DNA of 64,000 nt, from positions 96,517 to 160,516 of the forward strand of contig NZ_MDZC01000133.1 in NCBI RefSeq assembly GCF_001816165.1, given 5' to 3'. Shown piece by piece: positions 8,760-16,880 of this stretch. Every line of letters starts with the position of its first letter. Within the stretch, counting starts at the first letter, position 1. Origin of the DNA: Hymenobacter glacialis. GTDB taxonomy: Bacteria > Bacteroidota > Bacteroidia > Cytophagales > Hymenobacteraceae. The translations under genes were made by a program, and so were the position numbers. Below the pieces are notes generated by a model. The model saw only the letters and a list, made by a program, of their open reading frames with translations. It was not told the DNA's origin and searched no databases.

Positions 8760-9266
8760 GTGATTATAACCACCATTCCTGACCTTTCGCTGCAACACGA
8801 CCAAGCCTTGGGCTTGCTGCGTGTAGAGTGGGCGTCGGGTCAGGACATGCGCACCTTTCGCAGCAGTGCCGAGCAGCTGCTGATACTGGCTCGCGAGCTG
8901 GGCGTGCGCCACATGCTGCTGGATATGAACACCTTTTCCGATATATCGGTGTATGACCAGGTGTGGCTGGGGGTGAACTGGATGCCGCCGCTCACGAAGC
9001 TGCCGCTCGAGCGTGTGGTGCTGGCCATCAGCCGACGGCGCGTGCACAATCAGTTGGCCCTGGACTCGCTCATTGCCATGTCGCGGCCGTTTATCAAGTT
9101 TGATATCCAATTTTTCTCGTCCGCCGTGCCGGGCATGCATTGGATATGCGACTACTCAAGCCGCCTGCCGGCCCTGCTCATGGAGTGGGAGGCAGTGCAT
9201 GGCTTGGGTATTGGTGCCTCAGACGGCGTGGCTGAGCCGCGCTCCCTGTATAGCCGCAGCCACTAG
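8760..9266 (+). CDS. STAS/SpoIIAA-like domain protein of unknown function
   Basis: From the GTG at 8760 the product has 168 residues. The segments LGLLRVEWASGQDMRTF, HMLLDMNTFSDISVYDQVWL and FIKFDIQFF recall the STAS/SpoIIAA-like alpha-beta domain found in many uncharacterised Hymenobacter proteins. There is no phosphorylatable Ser/Thr motif that can be assigned with confidence. In-frame codons continue upstream to a TTG at 8676, but that stretch overlaps the palindrome and resembles regulatory DNA. The gene is transcribed away from the metal-receptor genes; whether it belongs to their regulation is unknown. Confidence 0.65.
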   Translation: MIITTIPDLSLQHDQALGLLRVEWASGQDMRTFRSSAEQLLILARELGVRHMLLDMNTFSDISVYDQVWLGVNWMPPLTKLPLERVVLAISRRRVHNQLALDSLIAMSRPFIKFDIQFFSSAVPGMHWICDYSSRLPALLMEWEAVHGLGIGASDGVAEPRSLYSRSH

Positions 9267-9410
9267 TCACGCGCAACCCGTGCCCTCCCCGCTGTCAATC
9301 TGACAGCCTTTCTTGCCTTGGAACGCCCTTTGAATGCCGTGTATGCCGGGGCCCGGCCCCCTGTGCCCGGCCATTCCGTCCGCATCCAACCGTTTCCCTA
9401 TCCCCTTATC

Positions 9411-11243
9411 ATGCAAGAAACCGGCTCCATCTCCATCCATACCGAGAACATCTTCCCCATCATCAAGAAGTTCTTGTACTCCGACCACGAGATTTTCCTG
9501 CGGGAATTAGTCTCGAACGCCGTTGACGCCACCCAAAAGCTGAAGAGCCTGGCCCAATTGGGCGAGTTTAAAGGCGAGCTGGGCGAGTTGAAAGTGCGCG
9601 TGACCGTGGACAAAGAAGCCCGCAAAATCACGATTTCCGACCATGGCCTGGGCATGACGGCTGAAGAAATCAAGAAGTACATCAACCAGATTGCTTTCTC
9701 TGGCGCCACCGAGTTTGTGGAGCAATACAAGGAGAAGGACGCCGCCACCAAAGACCAGATAATTGGGCAGTTCGGCCTGGGTTTCTACTCGGCCTTCATG
9801 GTGGCGAAAGAAGTTGAAATTTGGTCGAAATCGTACAAAGAAGACACCGTGACCGCCCACTGGGTGTGCGACGGCAGCACGCAATTCACCCTGGACGAGC
9901 CCACCGGCGAGCACGCCAAAACCGAGCGCGGCACCGACATCGTGTTGCACGTAGCCGAGGACTCTGACGAGTTCCTGGAGGAAGCCCGCCTGCGCACCAT
10001 CCTCACCAAGTACTGCAAATTCCTGCCCGTTCCCATCGAGTTCGAGGGCCAGCTCATCAACGACACCAGCCCCATCTGGACCAAGCAGCCCGCCGAACTC
10101 ACCGACGAGGACTACAAGAAATTCTACCAGGAGCTCTACCCCATGAGCATGGACGAGCCCCTGTTCTGGATTCACCTCAACGTGGACTATCCCTTCAATC
10201 TGACGGGTATTCTCTACTTCCCCAAGGTGAAGGACGAGCTGCAGTTCTCGCGCAACAAGATTCAACTGTACTCGCGTCAGGTCTTCATCACCGACGAGGT
10301 GAAGGACGTGGTGCCCGAGTTCCTCATGCTGCTGCACGGCGTGATTGACTCGCCCGACATTCCGTTGAACGTGAGCCGCAGCTTCCTGCAGGCCGACGCG
10401 GCGGTGCGTAAAATCAACACCTACATTACCAAGAAGGTGGCCGACAAGCTCAGTGGCCTCTTCAAGCAGGACCGCCCCGGCTACGAGGAAAAGTGGGGCG
10501 ACATCGGCATGTTCGTGAAGTACGGCATGCTCTCGGATGAGAAGTTCTACGACAAAGCCAAAGACTTTGTGCTACTCAAAAGTGTGAACGACAAGTTGTT
10601 CACCATTAATGAGTACACCGAGCACATCCAGGCCAACCAGCAGGACAAGGACGGTAGCACCGTGGTGCTCTACACCAACGACGCCGAGCACCAGCACGGC
10701 TTCGTGGCCGCCGCCCAGGAGCGTGGCTACGACGTGCTGAACTTCGACCACATCCTCGACCCGCACTTCGTGGGCCAACTGGAGCAAAAGCTGGAAAAAA
10801 CCAGCTTCAAGCGCGTGGATGCCGACACCGTGAGCAAGCTCATCGAGAAAGACACCACCACCGAAAGCGTGCTGAGCGAAGACGAGCAAACCAAGCTCTC
10901 GGACCTCTTCAAGTCGGCCATCGCCAACGAGGCCATGCACGTGAAAGTAGCGGCCCTCTCGCCCCAGGACGCCCCCGTGGTCATCACCCAGAACGAGTTT
11001 ATGCGCCGCATGAAAGATATGCAGCGCACCGGCGGCGGGGGCGGCATGCAGATGTTCGGCGCCTTCCCCGAGTCGTACGACGTGACCGTGAACGCCAACC
11101 ACCCCCTCACCCAAAAAGTGCTGGCCGAAGGCGGCGAGAAAATCGCCAAGCAGGCGTTTGACTTGGCCTTGCTGGCCCAGGGCATGTTGAAGGGCGAGGC
11201 CCTGACGCAGTTTGTGAAGCGCAGCACGGAGTTGCTGGAGTAG
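9411..11243 (+). CDS. htpG: Molecular chaperone HtpG (bacterial Hsp90)
   Basis: The 610-residue protein is HtpG. The N-terminal GHKL ATPase domain shows FLRELVSNAVDA (about residues 28-39), the SDHGLGM loop and GQFGLGFYSAFMV; the middle and dimerisation domains follow, ending at VKRSTELLE. It acts as an ATP-driven cytosolic chaperone dimer. The start is the ATG at 9411 before QETGSISIHTENIFP; in-frame codons upstream to 9318 encode sequence unlike the family. The gene ends just before a 51-base inverted repeat (11253-11429) that contains a bidirectional terminator. No heat-shock promoter or CIRCE element was seen in the 140-base gap upstream. Confidence 0.96.
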   Translation: MQETGSISIHTENIFPIIKKFLYSDHEIFLRELVSNAVDATQKLKSLAQLGEFKGELGELKVRVTVDKEARKITISDHGLGMTAEEIKKYINQIAFSGATEFVEQYKEKDAATKDQIIGQFGLGFYSAFMVAKEVEIWSKSYKEDTVTAHWVCDGSTQFTLDEPTGEHAKTERGTDIVLHVAEDSDEFLEEARLRTILTKYCKFLPVPIEFEGQLINDTSPIWTKQPAELTDEDYKKFYQELYPMSMDEPLFWIHLNVDYPFNLTGILYFPKVKDELQFSRNKIQLYSRQVFITDEVKDVVPEFLMLLHGVIDSPDIPLNVSRSFLQADAAVRKINTYITKKVADKLSGLFKQDRPGYEEKWGDIGMFVKYGMLSDEKFYDKAKDFVLLKSVNDKLFTINEYTEHIQANQQDKDGSTVVLYTNDAEHQHGFVAAAQERGYDVLNFDHILDPHFVGQLEQKLEKTSFKRVDADTVSKLIEKDTTTESVLSEDEQTKLSDLFKSAIANEAMHVKVAALSPQDAPVVITQNEFMRRMKDMQRTGGGGGMQMFGAFPESYDVTVNANHPLTQKVLAEGGEKIAKQAFDLALLAQGMLKGEALTQFVKRSTELLE

Positions 11244-11252
11244 TCGCGCTTG

Positions 11253-11429
11253 GCGTCAACCTCACCCCCTGACCCCCTCTCCAAAAAAGAGGGGGCACCG
11301 GTTATGCGTGACTTGACTTTGGCGTATAAAAGAAAAGGCCTGCTGCACAGCAGGCCTTTTCTTATTCATCTAAAGCTGAACCGGTGCCCCCTCTTTTTTG
11401 GAGAGGGGGTCAGGGGGTGAGGTTGACGC
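11253..11429. repeat. Perfect 51-base inverted repeat flanking a terminator (MITE-like)
   Basis: The arms at 11253-11303 and 11379-11429 are exact reverse complements over all 51 bases. Each arm contains CTCACCCCCTGACCCCCTCT and itself carries a small hairpin formed by CCCCCTCT and AGAGGGGG. The 75-base centre contains a terminator (11330-11363). The element fills the gap between convergent htpG and a methyltransferase gene. Motifs of this CCCCCTGACCCCCTC kind are frequent in intergenic DNA of Cytophagales. No transposase or target duplication is visible. Confidence 0.9.
11330..11363. terminator. Bidirectional Rho-independent terminator
   Basis: A 15-base perfect stem (11330-11344 with 11349-11363, core AGGCCTGCT) with a 4-base loop GCAC and A/T-rich flanks on both sides. 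It separates the convergent htpG and methyltransferase genes and should work in both directions. Confidence 0.85.
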
Positions 11430-11438
11430 GGAGGGCGC

Positions 11439-12353
11439 TTACTTCACGTTCCGCGCCACCACAAACATCCTGTCTCCAAACCGGCCGGTCAGCTTATTCA
11501 AATAGTACGTAGGGTACTGCCCGGCCAGCTTGCCCACCTTCTCCACCGCGCTGCCGCCCAGGCGAATATTCTTCGGCGGCTTCACCGGGTTCAGCAGCTC
11601 CACCACTTCAAAGCCCTGCTGCTTGAGCATCTTGCTGATGGTGGCGGGGGTGAATTCGAATAAGTGATAGGGCGGAATATCCATCTTGCGCTCCTTACCC
11701 AGCAGGCCGTAGGCGGCAAAGCCCAGGCGCACCGTGGGCAGGTTGAGCGTGGCGGGCAGCGCCAGCACCAGCAGCCCGCCCGGCTCCAGAATGCGGTGGA
11801 ACTTGGCCAGCGTGGCGGCGGGCGAGAGCAGGTGCTCCAGCACATCGCCCATGTAGGCCAGGTCAAACTGGTTTTCGTGGAAATCCTCGGTGGTTTCAAT
11901 GTTGCCGGTCACCACGGGCAGGTGCAGCTCGCGGCGGGCAAAGTCGGCGGCGTGCTCGGATATTTCGAGGCCGTGTGCCTGCCAGCCTAGGTTCTCCAGG
12001 CTTTTGAGGGTGTAGCCAGGGCCACAGCCCACGTCGAGGTAGCGGAACTTGCGGCCGGGGTATTTCGCCAGGATGTAGTTCGTGAACTTGTCGGGCCGCA
12101 CCTGGTTTAATGCGCTCTGCTTCTGGCCTTCTTCAATGAAGACGACCTCCTGCTGGGTGCGGTCGTAGTTGGGCCGCTCCGTAAAATAGTCCTTGCCGTA
12201 AAGCCGTTCCAGCTGCGCGGGCGTGGGCTGGGGGTCGAGAAACATCAGGTCGCAGCGGCGGCACTGGGTGCCTTGCAGCTTTTGGCCCTCGAATTCGTAA
12301 TAGAAAGGCAGCTTCTTAAAATCGGTGCTGCCGCACAAGTCACAGGTACGCAT
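11439..12353 (-). CDS. Class I SAM-dependent methyltransferase with N-terminal zinc knuckle
   Basis: From the ATG at 12353 the product has 304 residues. Four cysteines (Cys4, Cys7, Cys31, Cys34; CDLC and CRRC) form a probable zinc site, followed by the SAM-binding fold with motif I YLDVGCGPGYTLKSL, then DLAYMGDVLEHLLSP. Family members methylate O-antigen sugars, quinones or small molecules; the substrate is not clear here. Upstream codons as far as 12452 encode a second copy of DLCGSTD, made by an imperfect tandem duplication of about 35 bases, so the true start could be the ATG at 12413 and the protein could carry an extra half knuckle. The divergent ypdA begins 109 bases away. Confidence 0.85.
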   Translation of the reverse strand: MRTCDLCGSTDFKKLPFYYEFEGQKLQGTQCRRCDLMFLDPQPTPAQLERLYGKDYFTERPNYDRTQQEVVFIEEGQKQSALNQVRPDKFTNYILAKYPGRKFRYLDVGCGPGYTLKSLENLGWQAHGLEISEHAADFARRELHLPVVTGNIETTEDFHENQFDLAYMGDVLEHLLSPAATLAKFHRILEPGGLLVLALPATLNLPTVRLGFAAYGLLGKERKMDIPPYHLFEFTPATISKMLKQQGFEVVELLNPVKPPKNIRLGGSAVEKVGKLAGQYPTYYLNKLTGRFGDRMFVVARNVK

Positions 12354-12462
12354 GGCGCAAAGGTCGGTGCTGCCACACAAATCCCGGATACGCAACGCGC
12401 ACCGTGGGAACATGGTGTGGAAACGCGCCAAGGTGCGCTTCCAGAAATACATTCATCCACAT

Positions 12463-13434
12463 ATGCTCGACGTACTCATCATCGGGGCCGGCCCCGTAGG
12501 CCTGGCCTGCGCCCTCGAAACCCAGCGCCGCGGCCTGCGCACCGCCGTGGTCGAAAAGGGCGCGCTGGTCAATTCCATTATTGGTTACCCCACCAACATG
12601 GAGTTTTTCTCCACGCCCGAGTTGCTGGAAATCGGCGGCTATCCGTTTCCTACCAGCCACTACAAGCCCCTGCGCGAAGACGCCCTGGACTACTACCAGC
12701 GCGTGGCCCGCGACGAAAAACTGACCCTGCGCCTCTACGAAAAGGTGCTGAAGCTGGAGGGCGAGCAAGGCGACTTCACCGTGACCACCGACAAGGGCGA
12801 AATCCGCACCCGCAACGTGGTAGTGGCCACCGGCTTCTACGACCTGCCCAACCCGCTCAACGTGCCCGGCGAAGACCTGCCCACCGTCAGCCACTACTAC
12901 AAGGAGCCGTACCAGCACGTGGCCCAGCACGTGGTGGTGGTCGGGGCCAAAAACTCCTCGGCCAAAGCCGCCCTGCAGCTCACCCGCGCCGGGGCCACCG
13001 TCACGCTCATCGTGCGCGGCCCCGCCATCAGCGACTCCGTGAAGTACTGGATTCGCCCCGACCTCGTCAACCGCATTGCCGAAGGCCGCATCACGGCCCA
13101 CTTCAACGCCACCATCACCGCCATTCACCCCGAGGCCGTGGACATCCGCACGCCCGACGGCCCGCTCACCGTTCCCACCAACTTCGTGTACGCCCTCACC
13201 GGCTACCACCCCGACGAGGCCCTGCTCGGCCGGCTCGGCGTCGAGCCCGACCCTGCCGACGAAGCCCGCGCCCCGCTCTTTGACCCCGCCACCCACGAAA
13301 CCACCCGGCCCGGCCTGTTTGTGGCCGGCACCGTGTGCGGTGGGCGCGCCACCAGCCGCTGGTTCATCGAAAACGGCCGGCACCACGCCCAGCTCATCGC
13401 GCAGCACCTGGCGGCGCAAGTGGCCGTTTCGTAG
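12463..13434 (+). CDS. ypdA: YpdA family putative bacillithiol disulfide reductase
   Basis: The 323-residue flavoprotein starts MLDVLIIGAGPVGLACALE (FAD dinucleotide fold at residues 8-13), has a second nucleotide-binding stretch VVVVGAKNSSAKAAL for NADPH and ends with the ALTGYHPDEALL and GLFVAGTVCGG segments that mark YpdA. YpdA enzymes are thought to reduce oxidised bacillithiol using NADPH; some Bacteroidota carry bacillithiol genes, though none of bshABC is in this window. I chose the ATG at 12463 because the FAD motif then begins at residue 4. A decayed porin gene abuts its 3' end. Confidence 0.9.
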   Translation: MLDVLIIGAGPVGLACALETQRRGLRTAVVEKGALVNSIIGYPTNMEFFSTPELLEIGGYPFPTSHYKPLREDALDYYQRVARDEKLTLRLYEKVLKLEGEQGDFTVTTDKGEIRTRNVVVATGFYDLPNPLNVPGEDLPTVSHYYKEPYQHVAQHVVVVGAKNSSAKAALQLTRAGATVTLIVRGPAISDSVKYWIRPDLVNRIAEGRITAHFNATITAIHPEAVDIRTPDGPLTVPTNFVYALTGYHPDEALLGRLGVEPDPADEARAPLFDPATHETTRPGLFVAGTVCGGRATSRWFIENGRHHAQLIAQHLAAQVAVS

Positions 13435-13437
13435 GTT

Positions 13438-13921
13438 CTTGCTTAGATAAGCGCCCACGCTCAGCTGGTCGGCGATGGCGTAGCTCACGGTGGGCTGCAC
13501 GTGAATGGCGCGCAGCGTGATTTCGGTGAGGGCAAAGCGGCTCTCCCACCCTTTTTGTACTTCAGCGTGGAGCCTTAGGGCGTGTAAACCGAAATGCCGG
13601 CCCGGAACCTTTCTTGGTGCCAAAGCTGGCGTACACGTTAAGCGGCGTCACGGTCGTGTTTTCCAGCTGGCGCTGGGGGCCACCGCTTGCTGGCCGAAAC
13701 GCCAGCCGGGCAAACGTGGCGCATGCGCCCACCTGCACGGCGTTTTAGCGGAGCACGGCCATGGCACCGGAGGGCATAAACTGCGCAGCTTGTTCCATGG
13801 AAAGGCCCACCCATGCCAATGCTCTGCTGACTGGGTAGGTAAACCTGAAAGCCGTCCTGGTGGGCGCTGGAAGCGCCCACCAGGACGGCACCACCTGCAA
13901 AGAGCAGGTTTTTTTATTATC
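13438..13921 (-). pseudogene. Remnant of an OmpP1/FadL/TodX outer-membrane transporter
   Basis: Reading the minus strand in shifting frames gives the N-terminal third of a FadL-type barrel. Around 13915-13830 one frame encodes LLFAGGAVLVGASSAHQDGF then QVYLPSQQSIGMGG; a second frame gives AAQFMPSGAMAVLR followed by an in-frame TAA (expected Gln, CAA to TAA), then ENTTVTPLNVYASFGTKK; a third gives WESRFALTEITLRAIHVQP, SYAIADQLSVGAYLSKNLR, ending at the ypdA stop codon. FadL proteins take up long-chain fatty acids and other hydrophobic compounds. At least two frameshifts, one nonsense change and loss of the C-terminal two thirds make it a pseudogene. Confidence 0.75.
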
Positions 13922-14062
13922 ATAACAGAAAAAAAGAATTTGGGCAGGTAATATTTTGGGGGTAAAAGGAAGAAATGTTGTAAACCATTTGTTAGGCGTG
14001 CCTACTAATTTATGCCGCATTAAACGTTTGCTGGGCTATCGGCCTGCCGTGGCGCTAGTCCA

Positions 14063-14070
14063 TACCTTTG
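14063..14070 (+). promoter_or_regulatory. -7 promoter box TACCTTTG for lptB
   Basis: TACCTTTG matches the Bacteroidota -7 consensus TAnnTTTG exactly. It ends only 4 bases before the lptB ATG, so the transcript would start at or next to the start codon. A TTG at the standard -33 spacing is not obvious. Confidence 0.65.
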
Positions 14071-14074
14071 CTTT

Positions 14075-14806
14075 ATGATTCTTCGCGCTGACCACCTCGT
14101 CAAAAAATACAAAGCCCGCACCGTCGTCAACGACATGTCGGTGACGGTGGAGCAGGGCGAAATTGTGGGGCTCCTGGGCCCCAATGGCGCCGGCAAAACC
14201 ACCTGCTTCTACATGATGGTAGGAATGGTGAAACCCAACGCCGGCCGCATTTATCTTGACACCACCGAGATAACCAACATGCCCATCTACCAGCGGGCGC
14301 GGCTGGGCGTGGGCTACTTGGCCCAGGAGGCCAGCGTGTTCCGCGACCTGAGCGTGGAAGAAAACATCATGGCCGTGCTCGAGATGACGAGCATGAAGAA
14401 AGACGCCCGCCATGCCAAGGTCGAGGAGCTGTTGGATGAGTTCAGCCTCACCCACGTGCGCAAAAACCTGGGCAAGGTGCTGAGCGGTGGCGAACGGCGG
14501 CGCACTGAAATAGCCCGCGCCCTAGCCGTGGACCCCAAATTTGTGCTCCTCGATGAACCCTTTGCGGGCGTCGACCCCATTGCGACCGAAGAAATCCAGG
14601 GCATCGTGTCCAAGCTCAAGCACCGCAACATCGGCGTGCTCATCACCGACCACGACGTGAATTCCACCCTCAGCATCGTGGACCGCGCTTACCTGCTCTT
14701 CGAAGGCAAGCTGCTCAAAGCCGGCACCGCCGAAGAGTTGGCCAGCGACGAAACCGTGCGGCGCGTGTACCTGGGCAAAAACTTCGAACTGAAGAGAAAC
14801 GTGTAA
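14075..14806 (+). CDS. lptB: LPS export ABC transporter ATP-binding protein LptB
   Basis: The 243-residue ATPase has Walker A GPNGAGKTT at residues 35-43, signature LSGGERRRTEIARAL, Walker B FVLLDEPFAGVDP and the H-loop in ITDHDVNST. These, with the length, are characteristic of LptB, which powers extraction of lipopolysaccharide from the inner membrane with LptF, LptG and LptC. None of those partners is nearby, as is usual in Bacteroidota. The -7 box ends 4 bases before the ATG, so the mRNA may be leaderless. A GH3-family gene follows 146 bases downstream after a hairpin repeat. Confidence 0.94.
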   Translation: MILRADHLVKKYKARTVVNDMSVTVEQGEIVGLLGPNGAGKTTCFYMMVGMVKPNAGRIYLDTTEITNMPIYQRARLGVGYLAQEASVFRDLSVEENIMAVLEMTSMKKDARHAKVEELLDEFSLTHVRKNLGKVLSGGERRRTEIARALAVDPKFVLLDEPFAGVDPIATEEIQGIVSKLKHRNIGVLITDHDVNSTLSIVDRAYLLFEGKLLKAGTAEELASDETVRRVYLGKNFELKRNV

Positions 14807-14829
14807 GTTTTGGAGAACAACGATACAGC

Positions 14830-14931
14830 ACGTCATGCTGAGCGCAGCCGAAGCAGTTCTACCAGGGGAGTAATCCAATCGAAAGGATTTACTGTTGCAG
14901 TAGAGCTGCTCCGAAAAGCTCAGCATGACGT
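14830..14931. repeat. Interspersed hairpin repeat, copy 1 (GTCATGCTGAGC family)
   Basis: Imperfect inverted arms begin ACGTCATGCTGAGC at 14830 and end with its complement at 14931; the centre holds AGTAATCCAATCG and AGGATTTACT, which form a smaller palindrome. The same arms recur at 20154-20245, 43363-43474, 55618-55727 and 59449-59553. Confidence 0.85.
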
Positions 14932-14952
14932 AGAACCGCACCCTAAAACCCT

Positions 14953-16497
14953 ATGCTCGACCAGCTATTAGCCCGTGCCGTTCAATGGGGGAGCTTGTCC
15001 CGGCTGGCCCGCCTGCGGGAGCGGCCGCTGGAAGTGCAGGCGCAGGTGCTGCGCCACTTGCTGGTGCGCGCCCAGGGCACCGAATGGGGCCGGCGCTACG
15101 GCTATAATGAGCGCCTGACGCCGGCCGAATTTAGCCGCCGCGTGCCCGTGAGCACCTACGAGCAACTTTACCCGGAACTGGAAAAAGTGATGCGGGGCCA
15201 GTCCGATGTGCTGTGGCCGGGCCGGCCGCAATGGTTTGCCAAGTCGAGCGGCACCACCAACGCCCGCAGCAAGTATATCCCCGTCACGGCCGAAGCGCTG
15301 CACGGGTGCCACTACCGTGCCGGGCGCGACATGCTGGCGCTGGCCACGCACTTCTACCCCCAGGAGCGGTTGCTCGCCGGCAAAACCCTGTCGTTGGGCG
15401 GCACGCACACTGCCAACCCGCTCCGGCCGCCGGGCGCCACGTCGCGGGCCGGGGATGTGTCGGCCGTTATCATGCAGCAGCTGCCACGGTGGGCCGAGCA
15501 GCTGCGCACCCCACCGCTTGCCCTGGCCCTGCTGGATGAGTGGGAAGAGAAAATAGAGCGCATTGCGGTGCACGTGATGCACCAGGACGTGCGCACCCTT
15601 GCCGGTGTGCCCACTTGGATGGTGGTGCTGCTGCGCCGCGTGGTGGCGCTGGCCGGTGTGCCCGACATTACGCATGTGTGGCCGCACCTGCGGCTGTTTT
15701 TGCACGGCGCAGTGGCCTTTGGCCCCTACCGGGAGCTGTTTCGCCAGCTCATTCCCGATGCGCGCATGCGCTACCTCGAAATCTACAGCGCTTCCGAAGG
15801 CTACTTTGCCCTGCAGGACCAGCCCGAGAGCGAGGACCTGCTGCTGCTCCTCGACCACGGCATCTACTACGAATTCCTGCCCGCCGACCAGTGGGCCAGC
15901 CCCAACCCCCGCCCCGTGTCGCTGGCTGAAGTAGAGCTGCACCGGCCCTACGCCCTGGTCATCAGCACCAACGCCGGGCTGTGGCGCTACGTGGTGGGCG
16001 ACACGGTGCGTTTCACGTCGCTGGGGCCGTACCGGGTGCGCATCACGGGCCGAACCAAGCATTTTCTCAACGCCTTTGGCGAAGAAGTGGTGATTGAAAA
16101 TGCCGAAGCCGCCGTGGCCGCCGCCAGCCAAGCCACGGGGGTGGCCGTCCGCGACTTCACCGCGGCCCCGATTTGGTTTGCCGTGGGCAGTGCCACTTCG
16201 CGCGGGGGCCACGAGTGGGCCATCGAATTCGCGTCGGCCGACTCCCCCGACCTGGATAGGTTTGGCGCCGTACTCGATGCCACGCTGTGTGCCCTCAATT
16301 CAGACTATGCTGCCAAGCGCCACCGCAGTTTGGCGCTGGCGCCCCCCCGGCTGCATGCCGTGCCCTCGGGCACTTTCGAGGCCTGGCTTGGCAGCCAGGG
16401 CAAGCTGGGTGGCCAGCACAAAGTCCCGCGGCTGCTTAACTCCCGCGATGTTTTGGAGGCAGTATTGCGCGCCGCTTCCTGCCCCGGCCACAACTAG
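14953..16497 (+). CDS. GH3 auxin-responsive-promoter family protein (acyl-adenylate/amide synthetase fold)
   Basis: The 514-residue protein is a bacterial GH3 protein of the ANL-related superfamily. The ATP-binding motif appears as AKSSGTTNARSKYIP (about residues 96-110), followed by YSASEG (near 278-283) and the hinge and C-terminal segment YVVGDTVRFTS and GRTKHFLNAFGEEVV. Plant GH3 enzymes adenylate carboxylic acids and join them to amino acids; the role in bacteria is largely unknown. Length and motifs look intact. The gene follows lptB, perhaps in one transcription unit, which hints at an envelope or lipid substrate, but that is inference. Confidence 0.9.
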   Translation: MLDQLLARAVQWGSLSRLARLRERPLEVQAQVLRHLLVRAQGTEWGRRYGYNERLTPAEFSRRVPVSTYEQLYPELEKVMRGQSDVLWPGRPQWFAKSSGTTNARSKYIPVTAEALHGCHYRAGRDMLALATHFYPQERLLAGKTLSLGGTHTANPLRPPGATSRAGDVSAVIMQQLPRWAEQLRTPPLALALLDEWEEKIERIAVHVMHQDVRTLAGVPTWMVVLLRRVVALAGVPDITHVWPHLRLFLHGAVAFGPYRELFRQLIPDARMRYLEIYSASEGYFALQDQPESEDLLLLLDHGIYYEFLPADQWASPNPRPVSLAEVELHRPYALVISTNAGLWRYVVGDTVRFTSLGPYRVRITGRTKHFLNAFGEEVVIENAEAAVAAASQATGVAVRDFTAAPIWFAVGSATSRGGHEWAIEFASADSPDLDRFGAVLDATLCALNSDYAAKRHRSLALAPPRLHAVPSGTFEAWLGSQGKLGGQHKVPRLLNSRDVLEAVLRAASCPGHN

Positions 16498-16641
16498 TGC
16501 CCAGCCCACTCCCTTGGCAGGCGAAAGTATTGGCCCGGAAAAACCAACCATTTGCTGGGCACAACTGATTCTTAGCCCGGTACGTACATGGGTGTCTGCT
16601 GATTACTTAGTAATATTACCGCAATATTTCCAACTACGCCA

Positions 16642-16839
16642 TTGCAGACGATACATCCATCTTCGAACAAAACGGCTTACCAGCGCCCTTACAAGTCCCG
16701 TAGCGAACGCCGCCAAGCCGACCGCCGCAAGCACGACGAATCCGGCGACTACAAGTTTCTGGTGCGCGTAGGTATTGCTATTGGGCTGGTGATAGCCGTG
16801 GTGTTGGGCTTCGTGATAACAGGCCTTGCCGAGGGCTAA
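16642..16839 (+). CDS. Small single-span membrane protein, unknown function
   Basis: The frame encodes 65 residues from a TTG at 16642; no in-frame ATG exists, so the start is uncertain. The N-terminal half is basic and polar (RSERRQADRRKHDES) and the C-terminal half is one hydrophobic helix (VRVGIAIGLVIAVVLGFVIT). The opposite strand is also open (16603-16857) but its product has a less coherent composition. The protein is not recognised. It lies between the GH3 gene and the convergent AIM24-like gene. Confidence 0.5.
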   Translation: MQTIHPSSNKTAYQRPYKSRSERRQADRRKHDESGDYKFLVRVGIAIGLVIAVVLGFVITGLAEG

Positions 16840-16880
16840 AAAGGCACGCCTTAACACGTTGCGGTGGTCGCCCTGCGGGC

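Noticed and set aside
8085..9140. A 351-codon minus-strand frame running from the STAS-like gene to the TonB receptor break
   Set aside because: It crosses the control region and the reverse of two better-supported genes; composition is that of a shadow frame.
12340..13623. A 427-codon minus-strand frame across ypdA
   Set aside because: Most of it is antisense to ypdA and low in information. Only its first part, upstream of ypdA, carries real signal, and that belongs to the FadL remnant.
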